Positions 17,349-26,536 of a stretch of 64,000 nucleotides of DNA are shown in pieces (positions within the stretch are counted from its first letter, which is position 1; every line of letters starts with the position of its first letter). The position numbers and the translations under genes were made by a program. The DNA comes from Azoarcus sp. L1K30. Its GTDB lineage: Bacteria; Pseudomonadota; Gammaproteobacteria; Burkholderiales; Rhodocyclaceae. Location of the stretch: NCBI RefSeq assembly GCF_018122735.1, contig NZ_JAGRRD010000001.1:2832871-2896870 (forward strand), written 5' to 3'. The notes beneath the pieces were generated by a model. The model was not told the DNA's origin, ran no database searches, and worked only from the letters and a program-made list of their open reading frames with translations.

Positions 17349-17429
17349 ATGCAGATCCAACGTTCGCCCCGCACTTCGCTGCTGACCGCTGTACTCGATG
17401 CCCCTCTACCGCGGACGGCACGGCAATGA
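17349..17429 (+). CDS. 26-codon leader reading frame before dctQ
   Basis: A short frame begins at ATG 17349, nine bases after an AAGGAG ribosome site, and ends in TGA 17427-17429, overlapping the dctQ start by four bases. The product starts MQIQRSPRTSLLTAVL, which looks like the positive and hydrophobic beginning of a signal peptide, then becomes proline/arginine-rich. It could be a coupling leader peptide or the stump of a deleted gene. Because the strong ribosome site belongs to this frame, dctQ translation probably depends on it. Confidence 0.55.
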   Translation: MQIQRSPRTSLLTAVLDAPLPRTARQ

Positions 17430-17983
17430 GCATGAGCGCCACACACGACCCGATGGGCCAGCCTCACGAGCTGGTGGAGCACAACCGCATCGAGCACTAC
17501 CTGATCCTGGGCAGTAAGGGCATGGCATTGAGCGGGGGGATGCTGTTCGTCGCCCTGATCGGCATGTCACTGGTCTCGATCGTCGGGCGCAAGACGGGCT
17601 TTGGCTCGGTGACCGGCGACATCGAGCTGATGCAGGCCGGCACGGCCGTCGCAGCAGGCGCATTCCTGCCGTATTGCACCCTGCTTGGCGAGCATCTCAA
17701 GGTCGATTTCTTCACCGAAAGCCTGCGCGCAGGTCTCAAGCGTTCAATTGACGGTTTCGCAGACCTGCTGCTCGCCCTCTTCGCAGCCCTGCTGGCTTGG
17801 CGCACCGGACTTGCGGCCCTCTCGCTCCATGACGTCGGAGAAGTCACACCGCTAGTGTCGCTGCCGGTGTGGATTCCGGTTGCGGCGCTGGTACCGAGCC
17901 TGGCCATGATGGGTGTGTGCGCGGCGTATCGTTTCGTGGCCGCATTCTCATCACGCAAGATGCTGGTCGGAGGTGAAGCATGA
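17426..17983 (+). CDS. dctQ: TRAP transporter small membrane subunit (DctQ)
   Basis: A 185-residue protein with four predicted membrane helices (first at about residues 35-55, LSGGMLFVALIGMSLVSIVG), typical of DctQ. An inter-helix stretch (GEHLKVDFFTESLRAGLK) fits the family's E-x-x-K/R-V-D-x-x block. With DctM it forms the sodium-driven membrane part of a TRAP importer. It overlaps dctM by four bases. Being inside the hpa operon, it probably serves uptake of 4-hydroxyphenylacetate-type acids in place of the HpaX permease of enterobacteria. Confidence 0.88.
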   Translation: MSMSATHDPMGQPHELVEHNRIEHYLILGSKGMALSGGMLFVALIGMSLVSIVGRKTGFGSVTGDIELMQAGTAVAAGAFLPYCTLLGEHLKVDFFTESLRAGLKRSIDGFADLLLALFAALLAWRTGLAALSLHDVGEVTPLVSLPVWIPVAALVPSLAMMGVCAAYRFVAAFSSRKMLVGGEA

Positions 17984-19311
17984 GCGGCACGATGATCGGC
18001 ATGATCGGCTTTACCGGGCTGCTCGGCCTGCTCGCGGTGCGCATCCATATCGGTATGGCCATGTTCATTGCCGGCGCAGCGATCTACCTGGCAGTGAACA
18101 CGTGGGAGCCCGCCGGGTTGCTGTTCACCCTCAACAACCTGGTCTATGCCCGCCTGTCGAATTACGACCTGGCCGTCATCCCCCTGTTCATCCTGATGGG
18201 CCAGTTCGCCACCCATGGCGGACTGTCGAAGGCGTTGTTCCGCGCCGCCGGCTCCCTGATCGGACACTGGCGCGGTGGCCTGGCCATGGCCTCGACCGCA
18301 GCGTGCGCGGCATTCGGGGCGATCTGCGGCTCCTCGCTGGCCACCGCGGCGACCATGGGTCAGGTCGCACTTCCCGAGTTGCGCGCACACGGCTACTCGG
18401 GAAAGCTCGCCACCGCCACGCTCGCGGCAAGCGGTACGCTCGGCATCCTGATCCCGCCTTCCGTGCCGCTGGTGATCTACGCCGTGCTCACCCAGGAGTC
18501 GATCGGCAAGCTCTTCGTCGCCGCAGTCATCCCGGGCATTCTCGCGGCCCTCGGCTATCTGCTGGTCATCCGCATCATGGTCACCCGCGATCCGTCAGCC
18601 GGCCCGGCCGGCGAACGCGCCAGCCTGGGCACCATGCTGCGCGCCCAGCTCGGCATCCTGCCGGTCCTGATGGTGTTCCTGGTGGTGATCGTCGGCATCT
18701 ACGGCGGCTGGGCCAACCCCACCGAAGCCGCATCGATCGGTGCAGCGGCCTGCGGGATCATTGCTGCGGTATCAGGCGGAATGAAGACGAAGGACTTCGT
18801 ACAGAGCGTATATGGCACCGCCCACGCCACCGCAATGATCTTTGTCGTGCTGCTTGGCGCCGACCTGCTCAACGCATCGCTCGCGCTGTCCCAGATGCCG
18901 GTCGAACTTGCCAACTGGGTCAAGGACAGCGGCTTCGAGCCGATGCTGGTGCTGCTTGCCATCCTGCTGATCTACCTGGTACTGGGCTGCGTGATGGATT
19001 CGCTGGCCATGATCCTGCTGACCATCCCCATCTTCTACCCCGTCATCATGGGCCTCGACTTCTTCGGCATGTCCGATGCGGACAAGTCGATCTGGTTCGG
19101 CATCGTCGCCCTGATGGTGGTCGAAATCGGCCTGGTGACCCCGCCGGTCGGCATGAACCTGTACGTCATCAACAAGATTGCGCGCGACGTGCCACTGAAG
19201 GACACGGCCAGCGGCGTGCTGTGCTTCCTCGCCTCCGATCTCCTGCGCATCGCCCTGCTGGTCTTCGTGCCAGGCATCTCGCTGTGGCTGGTTCATGCGA
19301 CCGGCGGCTGA
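17980..19311 (+). CDS. dctM: TRAP transporter large permease subunit (DctM)
   Basis: A 443-residue protein with about 12 hydrophobic segments. Typical DctM blocks are seen: FILMGQFATHGGLSKALFRA, AAFGAICGSSLATAATMGQV, ASGTLGILIPPSVPLVIYAV and GLVTPPVGMNLYVI. It is the ion-coupled channel of the TRAP system. It is coupled to dctQ by ATGA and followed after 12 bases by hpaG1. The cognate binding protein appears to be the dctP gene almost 9 kb downstream in the same operon direction. Confidence 0.92.
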   Translation: MSGTMIGMIGFTGLLGLLAVRIHIGMAMFIAGAAIYLAVNTWEPAGLLFTLNNLVYARLSNYDLAVIPLFILMGQFATHGGLSKALFRAAGSLIGHWRGGLAMASTAACAAFGAICGSSLATAATMGQVALPELRAHGYSGKLATATLAASGTLGILIPPSVPLVIYAVLTQESIGKLFVAAVIPGILAALGYLLVIRIMVTRDPSAGPAGERASLGTMLRAQLGILPVLMVFLVVIVGIYGGWANPTEAASIGAAACGIIAAVSGGMKTKDFVQSVYGTAHATAMIFVVLLGADLLNASLALSQMPVELANWVKDSGFEPMLVLLAILLIYLVLGCVMDSLAMILLTIPIFYPVIMGLDFFGMSDADKSIWFGIVALMVVEIGLVTPPVGMNLYVINKIARDVPLKDTASGVLCFLASDLLRIALLVFVPGISLWLVHATGG

Positions 19312-19323
19312 CCCATTCAATCA

Positions 19324-20031
19324 ATGTCCCGAGTCCGAATCATGACGTCTCAATTCTCCTCATCCTCCTTACCGGCGCCGCAAGTGGGCACGGTCTACGG
19401 TGTGGTCCTGAACGACCACCGCTCACTCGCCCGTTTTGGCGATGCGCTCGAAGCCCCCCCCTACAAGGGCGCACCAAAAGCGCCGGCAATGTACCTGAAG
19501 CCGGCCAATACCATCGTCGCCGACGGCGCCACGGTTCGCCTGCCCAAAGGCGAGACCGCGGTCGAGATCGGTGCCACGGTCGGCATCGTCATCGGCCGCC
19601 CGGCGGCACGCCTGACTGCGGACAGCGCATTGGCAGCGGTTGCGGGCTATGTGCTGGTGGCAGACCTCAGCCTGCCGCACGCAAGCTACTACCGGCCGGC
19701 GATCCGCGAGAAATGCTTCGACGGCGCCTGTCCGGTTGCTGCGCGGACCGTGCCCGCAGCCGAGGCCGGCAGACTTGCCGACCTCAAGCTCACCATCAGT
19801 GTGGATGGCGTAGCCGTTGGCACACGCACGTTTACCGAGCTGGTACGCGACGTTCCCCGCCTGCTCGCCGACGTGACCGAGTTCATGACCCTGTCGGTTG
19901 GCGACGTATTGCTGCTCGGCGTCGAGTACCAGGCCCCTCAGGCCAGGGCCGGCAGCAGCGTGCACATCGAGGCGGGCCCGCTCGGCACGCTCGGGTTCAA
20001 CATTCAAGCTGCAACGGAGGCCGCACAATGA
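19324..20031 (+). CDS. hpaG1: Homoprotocatechuate pathway isomerase/decarboxylase, N-terminal-type subunit (HpaG1)
   Basis: A 235-residue fumarylacetoacetase-fold protein. It resembles the N-terminal half of enterobacterial HpaG/HpcE: GTVYGVVLNDHRSLARFGDA near the start, PKAPAMYLKPANTIV, and a weak metal site region (VEIGATVGIVIG). In enterobacteria both halves are fused; here they are two genes joined by an ATGA overlap. Together they isomerise and decarboxylate 5-oxopent-3-ene-1,2,5-tricarboxylate. An alternative ATG at 19342 (MTSQF) is possible; neither start has a strong ribosome site. Confidence 0.85.
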   Translation: MSRVRIMTSQFSSSSLPAPQVGTVYGVVLNDHRSLARFGDALEAPPYKGAPKAPAMYLKPANTIVADGATVRLPKGETAVEIGATVGIVIGRPAARLTADSALAAVAGYVLVADLSLPHASYYRPAIREKCFDGACPVAARTVPAAEAGRLADLKLTISVDGVAVGTRTFTELVRDVPRLLADVTEFMTLSVGDVLLLGVEYQAPQARAGSSVHIEAGPLGTLGFNIQAATEAAQ

Positions 20032-20816
20032 GGCGCGCACGCATCGCCTGGCAGGGCGCAATCCACGAAGCCGTGCCGCACGGCGAACAACAACTCAAGC
20101 TCGCCGACGGCCGCATCGTCGATGAGACCGAAGTCATCTGGCTGCCGCCGGTCGTACCGGGCACCGTGTTCGCACTCGGCCTGAACTACGCCGACCATGC
20201 GAAGGAACTCGCGTTCAAGGCGCCCGACGTACCCCTGGTCTTCCTCAAAGGCCCCAATGCCATCACCGGACACCGTGCTTTCAGCCGCCGCCCTGCAGAT
20301 GCAAGCTACATGCACTACGAGTGCGAGCTGGCAGTGGTCATCGGCAAGACCGGCACCCGCATCGCGAAATCCGATGCGATGGACTACGTTGCCGGCTACA
20401 CCGTGGCCAACGACTACGCGATCCGCGACTACCTCGAAAACTGGTACCGCCCCAATCTGCGGGTGAAGAACCGCGACGCCTGCACCCCGCTCGGCCCCTG
20501 GCTGGTCGATCGTGATGACGTCGCCGACCCGACGCGGCTGGCGCTCACCACCCGCGTCAACGGCGTCACCACCCAGCAGGGCACGACCGCCGACATGATC
20601 TTCGACATCCCGACCCTGATCGAATACCTGTCGTCCTTCATGACCCTCGCCCCGGGCGATCTCATTCTCACCGGCACCCCGGAAGGCCTGGCCGACGTCA
20701 AAGCGGGCGATGTCGTGGAAACCGAGATCGAAGGCATCGGTTGCCTGATGAACACCATCGTCGATGACGAAACCTGGTTCGCCAACGCGCATTTCGATAA
20801 AGCGAGAACAGCATGA
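20028..20816 (+). CDS. hpaG2: Homoprotocatechuate pathway decarboxylase/isomerase, C-terminal-type subunit (HpaG2)
   Basis: A 262-residue fumarylacetoacetase-fold enzyme matching the C-terminal half of HpaG. FALGLNYADHAKEL and VFLKGPNAI are followed by the metal-binding HYECELAVVIGK (E-x-E) and the YTVANDYAIRDY acidic site; the LTGTPEGLADVKAGD block ends the core. It carries the complete metal site, so it is probably the catalytic decarboxylase of the pair. Coupled by ATGA overlaps to hpaG1 upstream and hpaE downstream. Confidence 0.9.
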   Translation: MRRARIAWQGAIHEAVPHGEQQLKLADGRIVDETEVIWLPPVVPGTVFALGLNYADHAKELAFKAPDVPLVFLKGPNAITGHRAFSRRPADASYMHYECELAVVIGKTGTRIAKSDAMDYVAGYTVANDYAIRDYLENWYRPNLRVKNRDACTPLGPWLVDRDDVADPTRLALTTRVNGVTTQQGTTADMIFDIPTLIEYLSSFMTLAPGDLILTGTPEGLADVKAGDVVETEIEGIGCLMNTIVDDETWFANAHFDKARTA

Positions 20817-22267
20817 TCAAGCACATCATCAATGGCCGGAAGGTCGACAGCGCAGAAACCTTCCAGACCATCAACCCGGCCACCGGCGAGGTGCTCGCCG
20901 AAGTCGCCAGCGGCGGCGCTGAAGAGGTCAATGCGGCGGTGGCCGCTGCCAAGGCCGCGTTTCCGGGCTGGGCCGCCACACCGGTCAAGGAGCGCGCGCG
21001 TCTGGTACGCAAGCTGGGCGAGCTGATTGCGGCCAACGTCGAGCCGATCGCCGACATGGAAACCGCCGACTGCGGCCAGGTGACAAACCAGACCAAGCGC
21101 GTGCTGATCCCGCGCGCGTCCGACAACTTCAACTACTTCGCCGAGCTGATCCAGCACATGCATGGCGAAACCTACGACTCCGACACCGGCCACCTGAACT
21201 ACACGCTGTGGCAGCCGGTCGGTGTGTGCGCGCTGATCTCGCCGTGGAACGTGCCCTTCATGACCGCGACGTGGAAAACGGCACCCTGCCTGGCCTTCGG
21301 CAATACCGCAGTGATGAAGATGTCCGAGCTGTCACCACTGACCGCCAATCGCCTGGGCGAGCTGGCGCTCGAAGCCGGCATCCCGCCGGGCGTCTTCAAC
21401 GTGGTGCAGGGTTTCGGCGACAAGGCCGGAGAACCGCTGGTATCGCATCCGGACGTGCGCTCGATCTCCTTTACCGGCTCCACCGCCACCGGCAACCGCA
21501 TCGTCAAGGCCGCAGGACTGAAGAAGTTCTCGATGGAGCTCGGCGGCAAGTCGCCCTTCATCATCTTCGACGATGCCGATTACGAACGCGCCCTCGACGC
21601 CGCGATCTTCATGATCTTCTCCAACAACGGCGAACGCTGCACCGCCGGTTCGCGGATCATCGTCCAGGCCGGCATCTACGACAAATTCGTCGCCGATTTC
21701 GCCGCCCGCGCGTCGCGTCTGACCGTCGGCGACCCGATGGACCCGAACACCGTGATCGGCCCGATGATTTCCAGGGGTCACATGGACAAGGTCAATTACT
21801 ACATCGAGCTCGGCCAGCAGGAAGGCGCGGAGGTCGTCTTCGGCGGCGGCACGCCGGTGGTCGATGACAGGTTCAGGAACGGCTTCTGGGTGCAGCCCAC
21901 CGTCTTCGCCAACGTCGACAACAGGATGCGCATCGCCCAGGAAGAGATCTTCGGGCCGGTGCCCTGCATCATCCCCTTCAAGACCGAAGAGGACGCGGTG
22001 CGCATCGCCAACGACACCATCTACGGCCTGTCGTCCTACCTGTGGACCAACAACACCGGGCGCGCCATTCGCCTGGCCAAGGCCATCGAGTCGGGCATGA
22101 CCTTCGTCAACAGCCAGAACGTGCGCGATCTGCGCCAGCCCTTCGGCGGTTCCAAGGCCTCGGGCACCGGCCGCGAAGGCAATCATTACAGCTTTGAAGT
22201 GTTCTGCGAGGCCAAGAACATCGCGGTTTCGTATGGCGACCACCACATCCCGCGCTGGGGCATCTGA
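20813..22267 (+). CDS. hpaE: 5-carboxymethyl-2-hydroxymuconate semialdehyde dehydrogenase (HpaE)
   Basis: A 484-residue aldehyde dehydrogenase. The catalytic Cys276 lies in NNGERCTAGSRI and Glu242 in MELGGKSPF; the NAD site motif FTGSTATG precedes them. The length and C-terminal IAVSYGDHHIPRWGI are typical of HpaE, which oxidises the ring-cleavage semialdehyde to 5-carboxymethyl-2-hydroxymuconate with NAD. It overlaps hpaG2 by four bases, which strongly supports this assignment over other aldehyde dehydrogenases. Confidence 0.92.
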   Translation: MIKHIINGRKVDSAETFQTINPATGEVLAEVASGGAEEVNAAVAAAKAAFPGWAATPVKERARLVRKLGELIAANVEPIADMETADCGQVTNQTKRVLIPRASDNFNYFAELIQHMHGETYDSDTGHLNYTLWQPVGVCALISPWNVPFMTATWKTAPCLAFGNTAVMKMSELSPLTANRLGELALEAGIPPGVFNVVQGFGDKAGEPLVSHPDVRSISFTGSTATGNRIVKAAGLKKFSMELGGKSPFIIFDDADYERALDAAIFMIFSNNGERCTAGSRIIVQAGIYDKFVADFAARASRLTVGDPMDPNTVIGPMISRGHMDKVNYYIELGQQEGAEVVFGGGTPVVDDRFRNGFWVQPTVFANVDNRMRIAQEEIFGPVPCIIPFKTEEDAVRIANDTIYGLSSYLWTNNTGRAIRLAKAIESGMTFVNSQNVRDLRQPFGGSKASGTGREGNHYSFEVFCEAKNIAVSYGDHHIPRWGI

Positions 22268-22420
22268 GCCTGCCCCAGCCTCGAGGAGGAGAAAGGCCGG
22301 AGCGGTTCGATGAAGTCCATGAAGCCCGCCCCGGCGCCCGAAGCACCACGGTAGTACCCAAGCGCACATCGGCCTCGGCGCAGAAATAGACCAATAGAGG
22401 ACACGAAGGAGACAGTCTCA

Positions 22421-23569
22421 ATGAACATAATCACTCTTGTTGCCCGGATCGCCGAGGCATGCCAACTGGGGTCCAGCAGGACTGACCGGTCAGCCCTTCC
22501 GACCCAGGCCTTCGAGCCTGGCGCCACCCGCGTGGGGCACCTGCCTGCCCGCTTCGATCACCAAATCCGAGCGACGCCAGCTGGATCAATTCGAGTCCAC
22601 AAACCCGTGTGCGCGAAGCTGCTGGGCCTGGCGACCGCGCTTGCCCTGATCTGCAGCGCCGCGCAGGCGGAAGAACTGATGCGGGTCACCCTGCTCGGCA
22701 CAGGCTCACCGCGCCCGGCCCCCGACCGCAACGGGCCGAGCACCCTGGTCGAGGCGGGCGGCCTGCGGCTGATGTTCGATTTCGGGCGCGGCAACACGGT
22801 GGCCCTGTTTCGCCTGAAAGTCCCGATTGGCAGCATCGACGCCCACTTCCTCACCCACATGCATTCCGATCACATCAACGGTCTGCCAGACACTTACCTG
22901 ACCGGCTGGCTCGGGACGCCCTATGCCAATCGAACCAAGCCCTTTCGCCTTTTCGGCCCGAAGGGCACGCAAGCGATGATGGAGAACCTTTATGCCGCAT
23001 TCTCGGAGGACCGCCGCATCCGCCAGGAGGATGAAGGCTATCCTCTGTCCGGGGTCGCATTCGATGCCAAGGATATCGAGGAAGGGACCGTCTTCGAGCA
23101 GGATGGAGTGCGGGTCAGTGCTTTCCCGGTCGATCACGGCGAGCATATCAAGCCGGCGTTCGGTTATCGCATCGACTACCGCGGCCATGCCGTGGTCCTG
23201 TCAGGCGACACCCGTTATTCGAAGCGCATCGAAAAGGAGGCGACGGGCGCCGACCTCCTGGTTCACGAAGTCGCCACCGTCTCGGGCAACCCGGACAAGG
23301 TGCTGGCGGACTTCCCCAACTATCGCACCATCCTTGCGCATCACACCAATCCGGTCGAGGCGGGGCGCCTGTTCGCTGCCGCCAGACCGAAGCTGGCGGT
23401 GTATAGCCATATCGTCAGTCCCGACAATCCGGCCAAGGGCGTGCCGTCCGCAACGCCAGCCGAGATCGTTGCACAAACCCGCCAGAGTTACGACGGCCCG
23501 CTGGTCGTCGGCGAGGATCTGATGCGCTTCTCGGTGACGGATGACGGCGTAGAGCAAATCAAGAACTGA
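22421..23569 (+). CDS. Periplasmic metallo-beta-lactamase-fold hydrolase in the hpa operon
   Basis: The MBL core is clear: VTLLGTGSPRPAPDRNGPST, the metal motif THMHSDHINGLPD, later His (PVDHGEHIKP), Asp (VLSGDTRYS) and the final AHHTNP. It resembles RNase Z/arylsulfatase-type MBL enzymes. A textbook signal peptide (AKLLGLATALALICSAAQA) lies just before the core, but it starts 62 codons inside the frame. The ATG at 22421 has an AAGGAGA site, giving 382 residues; a GTG at 22607 would put the signal at the N-terminus (320 residues). I infer export to the periplasm from the GTG start. Substrate unknown. It lies between hpaE and hpaD, 30 bases before hpaD. Confidence 0.75.
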   Translation: MNIITLVARIAEACQLGSSRTDRSALPTQAFEPGATRVGHLPARFDHQIRATPAGSIRVHKPVCAKLLGLATALALICSAAQAEELMRVTLLGTGSPRPAPDRNGPSTLVEAGGLRLMFDFGRGNTVALFRLKVPIGSIDAHFLTHMHSDHINGLPDTYLTGWLGTPYANRTKPFRLFGPKGTQAMMENLYAAFSEDRRIRQEDEGYPLSGVAFDAKDIEEGTVFEQDGVRVSAFPVDHGEHIKPAFGYRIDYRGHAVVLSGDTRYSKRIEKEATGADLLVHEVATVSGNPDKVLADFPNYRTILAHHTNPVEAGRLFAAARPKLAVYSHIVSPDNPAKGVPSATPAEIVAQTRQSYDGPLVVGEDLMRFSVTDDGVEQIKN

Positions 23570-23599
23570 ATCACGAACTCAAGCAAAAGGAATCATCTC

Positions 23600-24448
23600 A
23601 TGGGCAAACTCGCTCTCGCCGCCAAGATCACCCACGTACCCTCCATGTATCTGTCGGAAATCGACGGACCGCACAAGGGCTGCCGTCAGCCCGCCATCGA
23701 CGGCCACATCGAGATCGGTCGCCGCTGCCGCGAACTCGGGGTGGACACCATCGTCGTGTTCGACACCCACTGGCTGGTGAATGGCGGCTATCACGTGAAT
23801 TGCGCGCCGCATTTCGAAGGCGTGTACACCAGCAATGAGCTGCCGCACTTCATCAAGAACATGCCCTATGCCTATGACGGCAACCCGGCGCTGGGCAAGA
23901 TCCTGGCCGAAGTGAGCACTGCCGAGGGCATCCACACCCGTGCCCATGACGCCACCACGCTGGCGCTGGAGTACGGCACTCTGGTGCCGATGCGCTACAT
24001 GAACACCGACCGTCACTTCAAGGTGGTATCGGTGTCGGCATTGTGCACCGTGCATAACCTCGAAGACTCGGTGCGCCTCGGCGCGGCGATGCGCAAGGCC
24101 GTGGAGGAACAGTACGACGGCACGGTGGCCTTCTTCGCCAGCGGTTCGCTGTCGCACCGCTTCGCGCAGAACGGCACCGCCGAAGCATTCATGCACAAGA
24201 TGTGGAGCCCCTTCCTCGAGACCATGGACCGCGCCGTAGTCGACATGTGGCAGCGCGGCGACTGGAAGACCTTCTGCGCGATGCTTCCCGAGTACGCCGA
24301 CAAGTGCCACGGCGAAGGCTTCATGCATGACACCGCAATGCTGCTCGGCGCACTTGGGTGGGACGCTTACCAGGGCAAGGTCGAGGTGATCACCCCCTTC
24401 TTCGGCAGCTCCGGCACCGGCCAGATCAACGCCGTGTTCCCGGTCTGA
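23600..24448 (+). CDS. hpaD: 3,4-dihydroxyphenylacetate 2,3-dioxygenase (HpaD)
   Basis: A 282-residue class III extradiol dioxygenase of the LigB type, equal in length to E. coli HpaD/HpcB. An early histidine lies in [12 protein letters not shown], and [23 protein letters not shown] and the C-terminal [19 protein letters not shown] are typical. It cleaves homoprotocatechuate next to the hydroxyls using Fe(II) or Mn(II), giving the semialdehyde substrate of HpaE. Followed 50 bases later by hpaF. Confidence 0.93.
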   Translation: MGKLALAAKITHVPSMYLSEIDGPHKGCRQPAIDGHIEIGRRCRELGVDTIVVFDTHWLVNGGYHVNCAPHFEGVYTSNELPHFIKNMPYAYDGNPALGKILAEVSTAEGIHTRAHDATTLALEYGTLVPMRYMNTDRHFKVVSVSALCTVHNLEDSVRLGAAMRKAVEEQYDGTVAFFASGSLSHRFAQNGTAEAFMHKMWSPFLETMDRAVVDMWQRGDWKTFCAMLPEYADKCHGEGFMHDTAMLLGALGWDAYQGKVEVITPFFGSSGTGQINAVFPV

Positions 24449-24498
24449 CCCCACGCCGACCCCGACAGAGCCCCCTACCACACACGGAGCCCGCACAG

Positions 24499-24885
24499 AT
24501 GGCGCACCTCATCTTCGAATACACCGACAACCTCGGCACCGCGGCCGACATCCCTGGTCTGCTGCGAAAAGCCAATCAGGTGATGATCGCCCAGGATGTA
24601 TTTCCTGTCGGCGGCATCCGTTCGCGCGCGATCGAACTCAAGGACTACTGCGTCGCCGACGGCAGCGCCGACGACGCCTTTGTTCATGCGACGGTCAAGA
24701 TCGGCGCCGGCCGCAGCGCGGATGCACGGCAGAAAACAGGCGACGAGCTGTTCGAGATGATGAAGGCCCACTTCGCCGAGCTCTACGCCAGCCGCGGCCT
24801 GGCGCTCTCGCTCGAGCTCATCGAGTTTTCCGAAGCCGGCACATGGAAGCACAACAACCTCCACGCCCGCTACCGCAAGACCTGA
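24499..24885 (+). CDS. hpaF: 5-carboxymethyl-2-hydroxymuconate delta-isomerase (HpaF)
   Basis: A 128-residue protein of the tautomerase-like CHMI family. [12 protein letters not shown] gives the N-terminal proline-less CHMI start, followed by [15 protein letters not shown] and a C-terminal [11 protein letters not shown]. It isomerises 5-carboxymethyl-2-hydroxymuconate to the oxo form used by HpaG. The length equals E. coli HpaF (about 126). The start is fixed by comparison with the family; the frame is open upstream inside hpaD's end. Confidence 0.9.
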   Translation: MAHLIFEYTDNLGTAADIPGLLRKANQVMIAQDVFPVGGIRSRAIELKDYCVADGSADDAFVHATVKIGAGRSADARQKTGDELFEMMKAHFAELYASRGLALSLELIEFSEAGTWKHNNLHARYRKT

Positions 24886-24908
24886 ACCCGATACAGGACC
24901 CGAACATC

Positions 24909-25712
24909 ATGCTCCCTCCCGATACCATCGCTGCCATCGCCCGGCGCCTGCACCAGGCCGAGAAGAACCGCGAACAGGTGCGCGCGCCCTCGCTCGACCA
25001 CCCCGAGATCACCATCCCCGACGCCTACGCAGTGCAGCGCGAGGGCATCCGCCTCAAACTGGCCGAAGGCCGCACGATCAAGGGCCACAAGATCGGCCTG
25101 ACCTCACGCGCCATGCAGATGTCGTCGCAGATCGACGAGCCCGACTACGGCACCCTGCTCGATGACATGTTCTTCGACGACGGCGCCACGATCCCCAATG
25201 GCCGGTTCATTCTGCCGATGGTCGAAGTCGAACTCGCCTTCATCCTGTCGCGCCGCCTGGAAGGCGAGAACGTGAGCCTGTTCGACGTGATCTCGGCTTC
25301 CGAGTACGTGACCCCGGCCATCGAGATCATCGACGCACGCTGCCACCGGGTCGACCCCGAGAGCAAGCGCCCGCGCAAGGTCATGGACACCATCTCGGAC
25401 AACGCAGCCAATGCCGGCATCATTCTGGGCGGACGTCCGATCAAGCCCCTGGACGTCGACCTGCGCTGGATCTGCGCCCTGCTCTATCGCAATGGCGTGA
25501 TCGAGGAAACCGGCGTCGCCGCCGGTGTGCTGAACCACCCGGGCAACGGCATTGCCTGGCTGGCGCGGAAGTTTGCCCCCCACGGCGTCGCACTGGAAGC
25601 CGGACAGGTCATTCTCGCCGGCTCCTTCACCCGCCCGGTAGCGGCCCGCCCGGGCGACACCTTCCAGGCGGACTACGGCCCGATGGGCAGCATCAGCTGT
25701 CACTTCGCCTGA
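24909..25712 (+). CDS. hpaH: 2-oxohept-4-ene-1,7-dioate hydratase (HpaH)
   Basis: A 267-residue member of the hydratase/decarboxylase family, exactly the length of E. coli HpaH. Typical stretches: [41 protein letters not shown] (metal-ligand glutamates) and [21 protein letters not shown] near the end. It adds water to 2-oxohept-4-ene-1,7-dioate to form the 4-hydroxy compound cut by HpaI. It lies 23 bases after hpaF and 10 before hpaI. Confidence 0.93.
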   Translation: MLPPDTIAAIARRLHQAEKNREQVRAPSLDHPEITIPDAYAVQREGIRLKLAEGRTIKGHKIGLTSRAMQMSSQIDEPDYGTLLDDMFFDDGATIPNGRFILPMVEVELAFILSRRLEGENVSLFDVISASEYVTPAIEIIDARCHRVDPESKRPRKVMDTISDNAANAGIILGGRPIKPLDVDLRWICALLYRNGVIEETGVAAGVLNHPGNGIAWLARKFAPHGVALEAGQVILAGSFTRPVAARPGDTFQADYGPMGSISCHFA

Positions 25713-25722
25713 GGAATGCACC

Positions 25723-26520
25723 ATGCTGATGCCCGAAAATCACTTCAAGCGCGCGCTCGCCGCGGGCGAGTTCCAGGTCGGCGCGTTTCTTGGCCTGATC
25801 GATCCTTATTGCGCCGAGATCATGGCCAGCGCCGGCTTCGACTGGCTGATGATAGACGGCGAGCACGGCCCCAATGACCCACGCTCGGTGCTCGCCCAGC
25901 TTCAGGCGATCGCACCCTACCCGGTCAAGGTGGTCGTGCGCACCGTGGATCACGACGCCGCGCGTATCAAGCAGTATCTTGATGTCGGCGTACAGTCGCT
26001 GCTGGTGCCGATGGTCGAATCCGCAGAGCAGGCCCGTGCGCTGGTACGCGCCATGCGCTATCCGCCGTCCGGCATCCGCGGCGTCGGCACCGCACTCGCC
26101 CGCGCCGCACGCTGGAACGGCGTCGATGGCTACTTCGCCCAGGCCGATGCACAGATGTGCCTGATCGTGCAGATCGAATCGCGCGCCGGACTCGAGGCGA
26201 TCGACGAAATCCTTGCAGTGGAAGGCGTCGATGCGGTCTTTGTCGGTCCGTCCGACCTCGCCGCATCCCTCGGCCACCTCGGCAACCTCGGGCACCCGGA
26301 AGTCATCACCGTGGTCAGCGACGCCCTTTCGCGCATCGCCGCCGCCGGCAAGGCCGCCGGGGTGTTTTCCGCCGACCCCGCGGCCGCCGAGCGCTACCGC
26401 CAGGCCGGCGCCAGCTTCGTTGCCGCCGGCGTCGACACCCTGCTGCTACGCAACGCTGCCGTGCAGCTTGCAAGCCGCTTCAAGTCTGCCGACGCCCCGC
26501 GTGCCGGCGCAGCTTACTGA
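25723..26520 (+). CDS. hpaI: 4-hydroxy-2-oxoheptanedioate aldolase (HpaI)
   Basis: A 265-residue class II (metal-dependent) pyruvate aldolase of the HpcH/HpaI family. It contains GAFLGLIDPYCAEIMASAGF, the catalytic-base region MIDGEHGPND, the pyruvate-binding arginine region (VVVRTVDHD), the metal glutamate in QIESRAGLEAI and FVGPSDLAASLGH. It splits 4-hydroxy-2-oxoheptanedioate into pyruvate and succinic semialdehyde. The next gene removes the semialdehyde. Confidence 0.93.
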   Translation: MLMPENHFKRALAAGEFQVGAFLGLIDPYCAEIMASAGFDWLMIDGEHGPNDPRSVLAQLQAIAPYPVKVVVRTVDHDAARIKQYLDVGVQSLLVPMVESAEQARALVRAMRYPPSGIRGVGTALARAARWNGVDGYFAQADAQMCLIVQIESRAGLEAIDEILAVEGVDAVFVGPSDLAASLGHLGNLGHPEVITVVSDALSRIAAAGKAAGVFSADPAAAERYRQAGASFVAAGVDTLLLRNAAVQLASRFKSADAPRAGAAY

Positions 26521-26536
26521 TCATCAGGAACATGCC

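Noticed and set aside
17913..20816. A 967-codon frame covering dctM, hpaG1 and hpaG2.
   Set aside because: Only the last 262 codons (hpaG2) are real; the rest is an out-of-frame shadow of dctM and hpaG1.
22310..22354. A 14-codon frame between hpaE and the MBL gene.
   Set aside because: No good ribosome spacing and no recognisable feature; probably chance.
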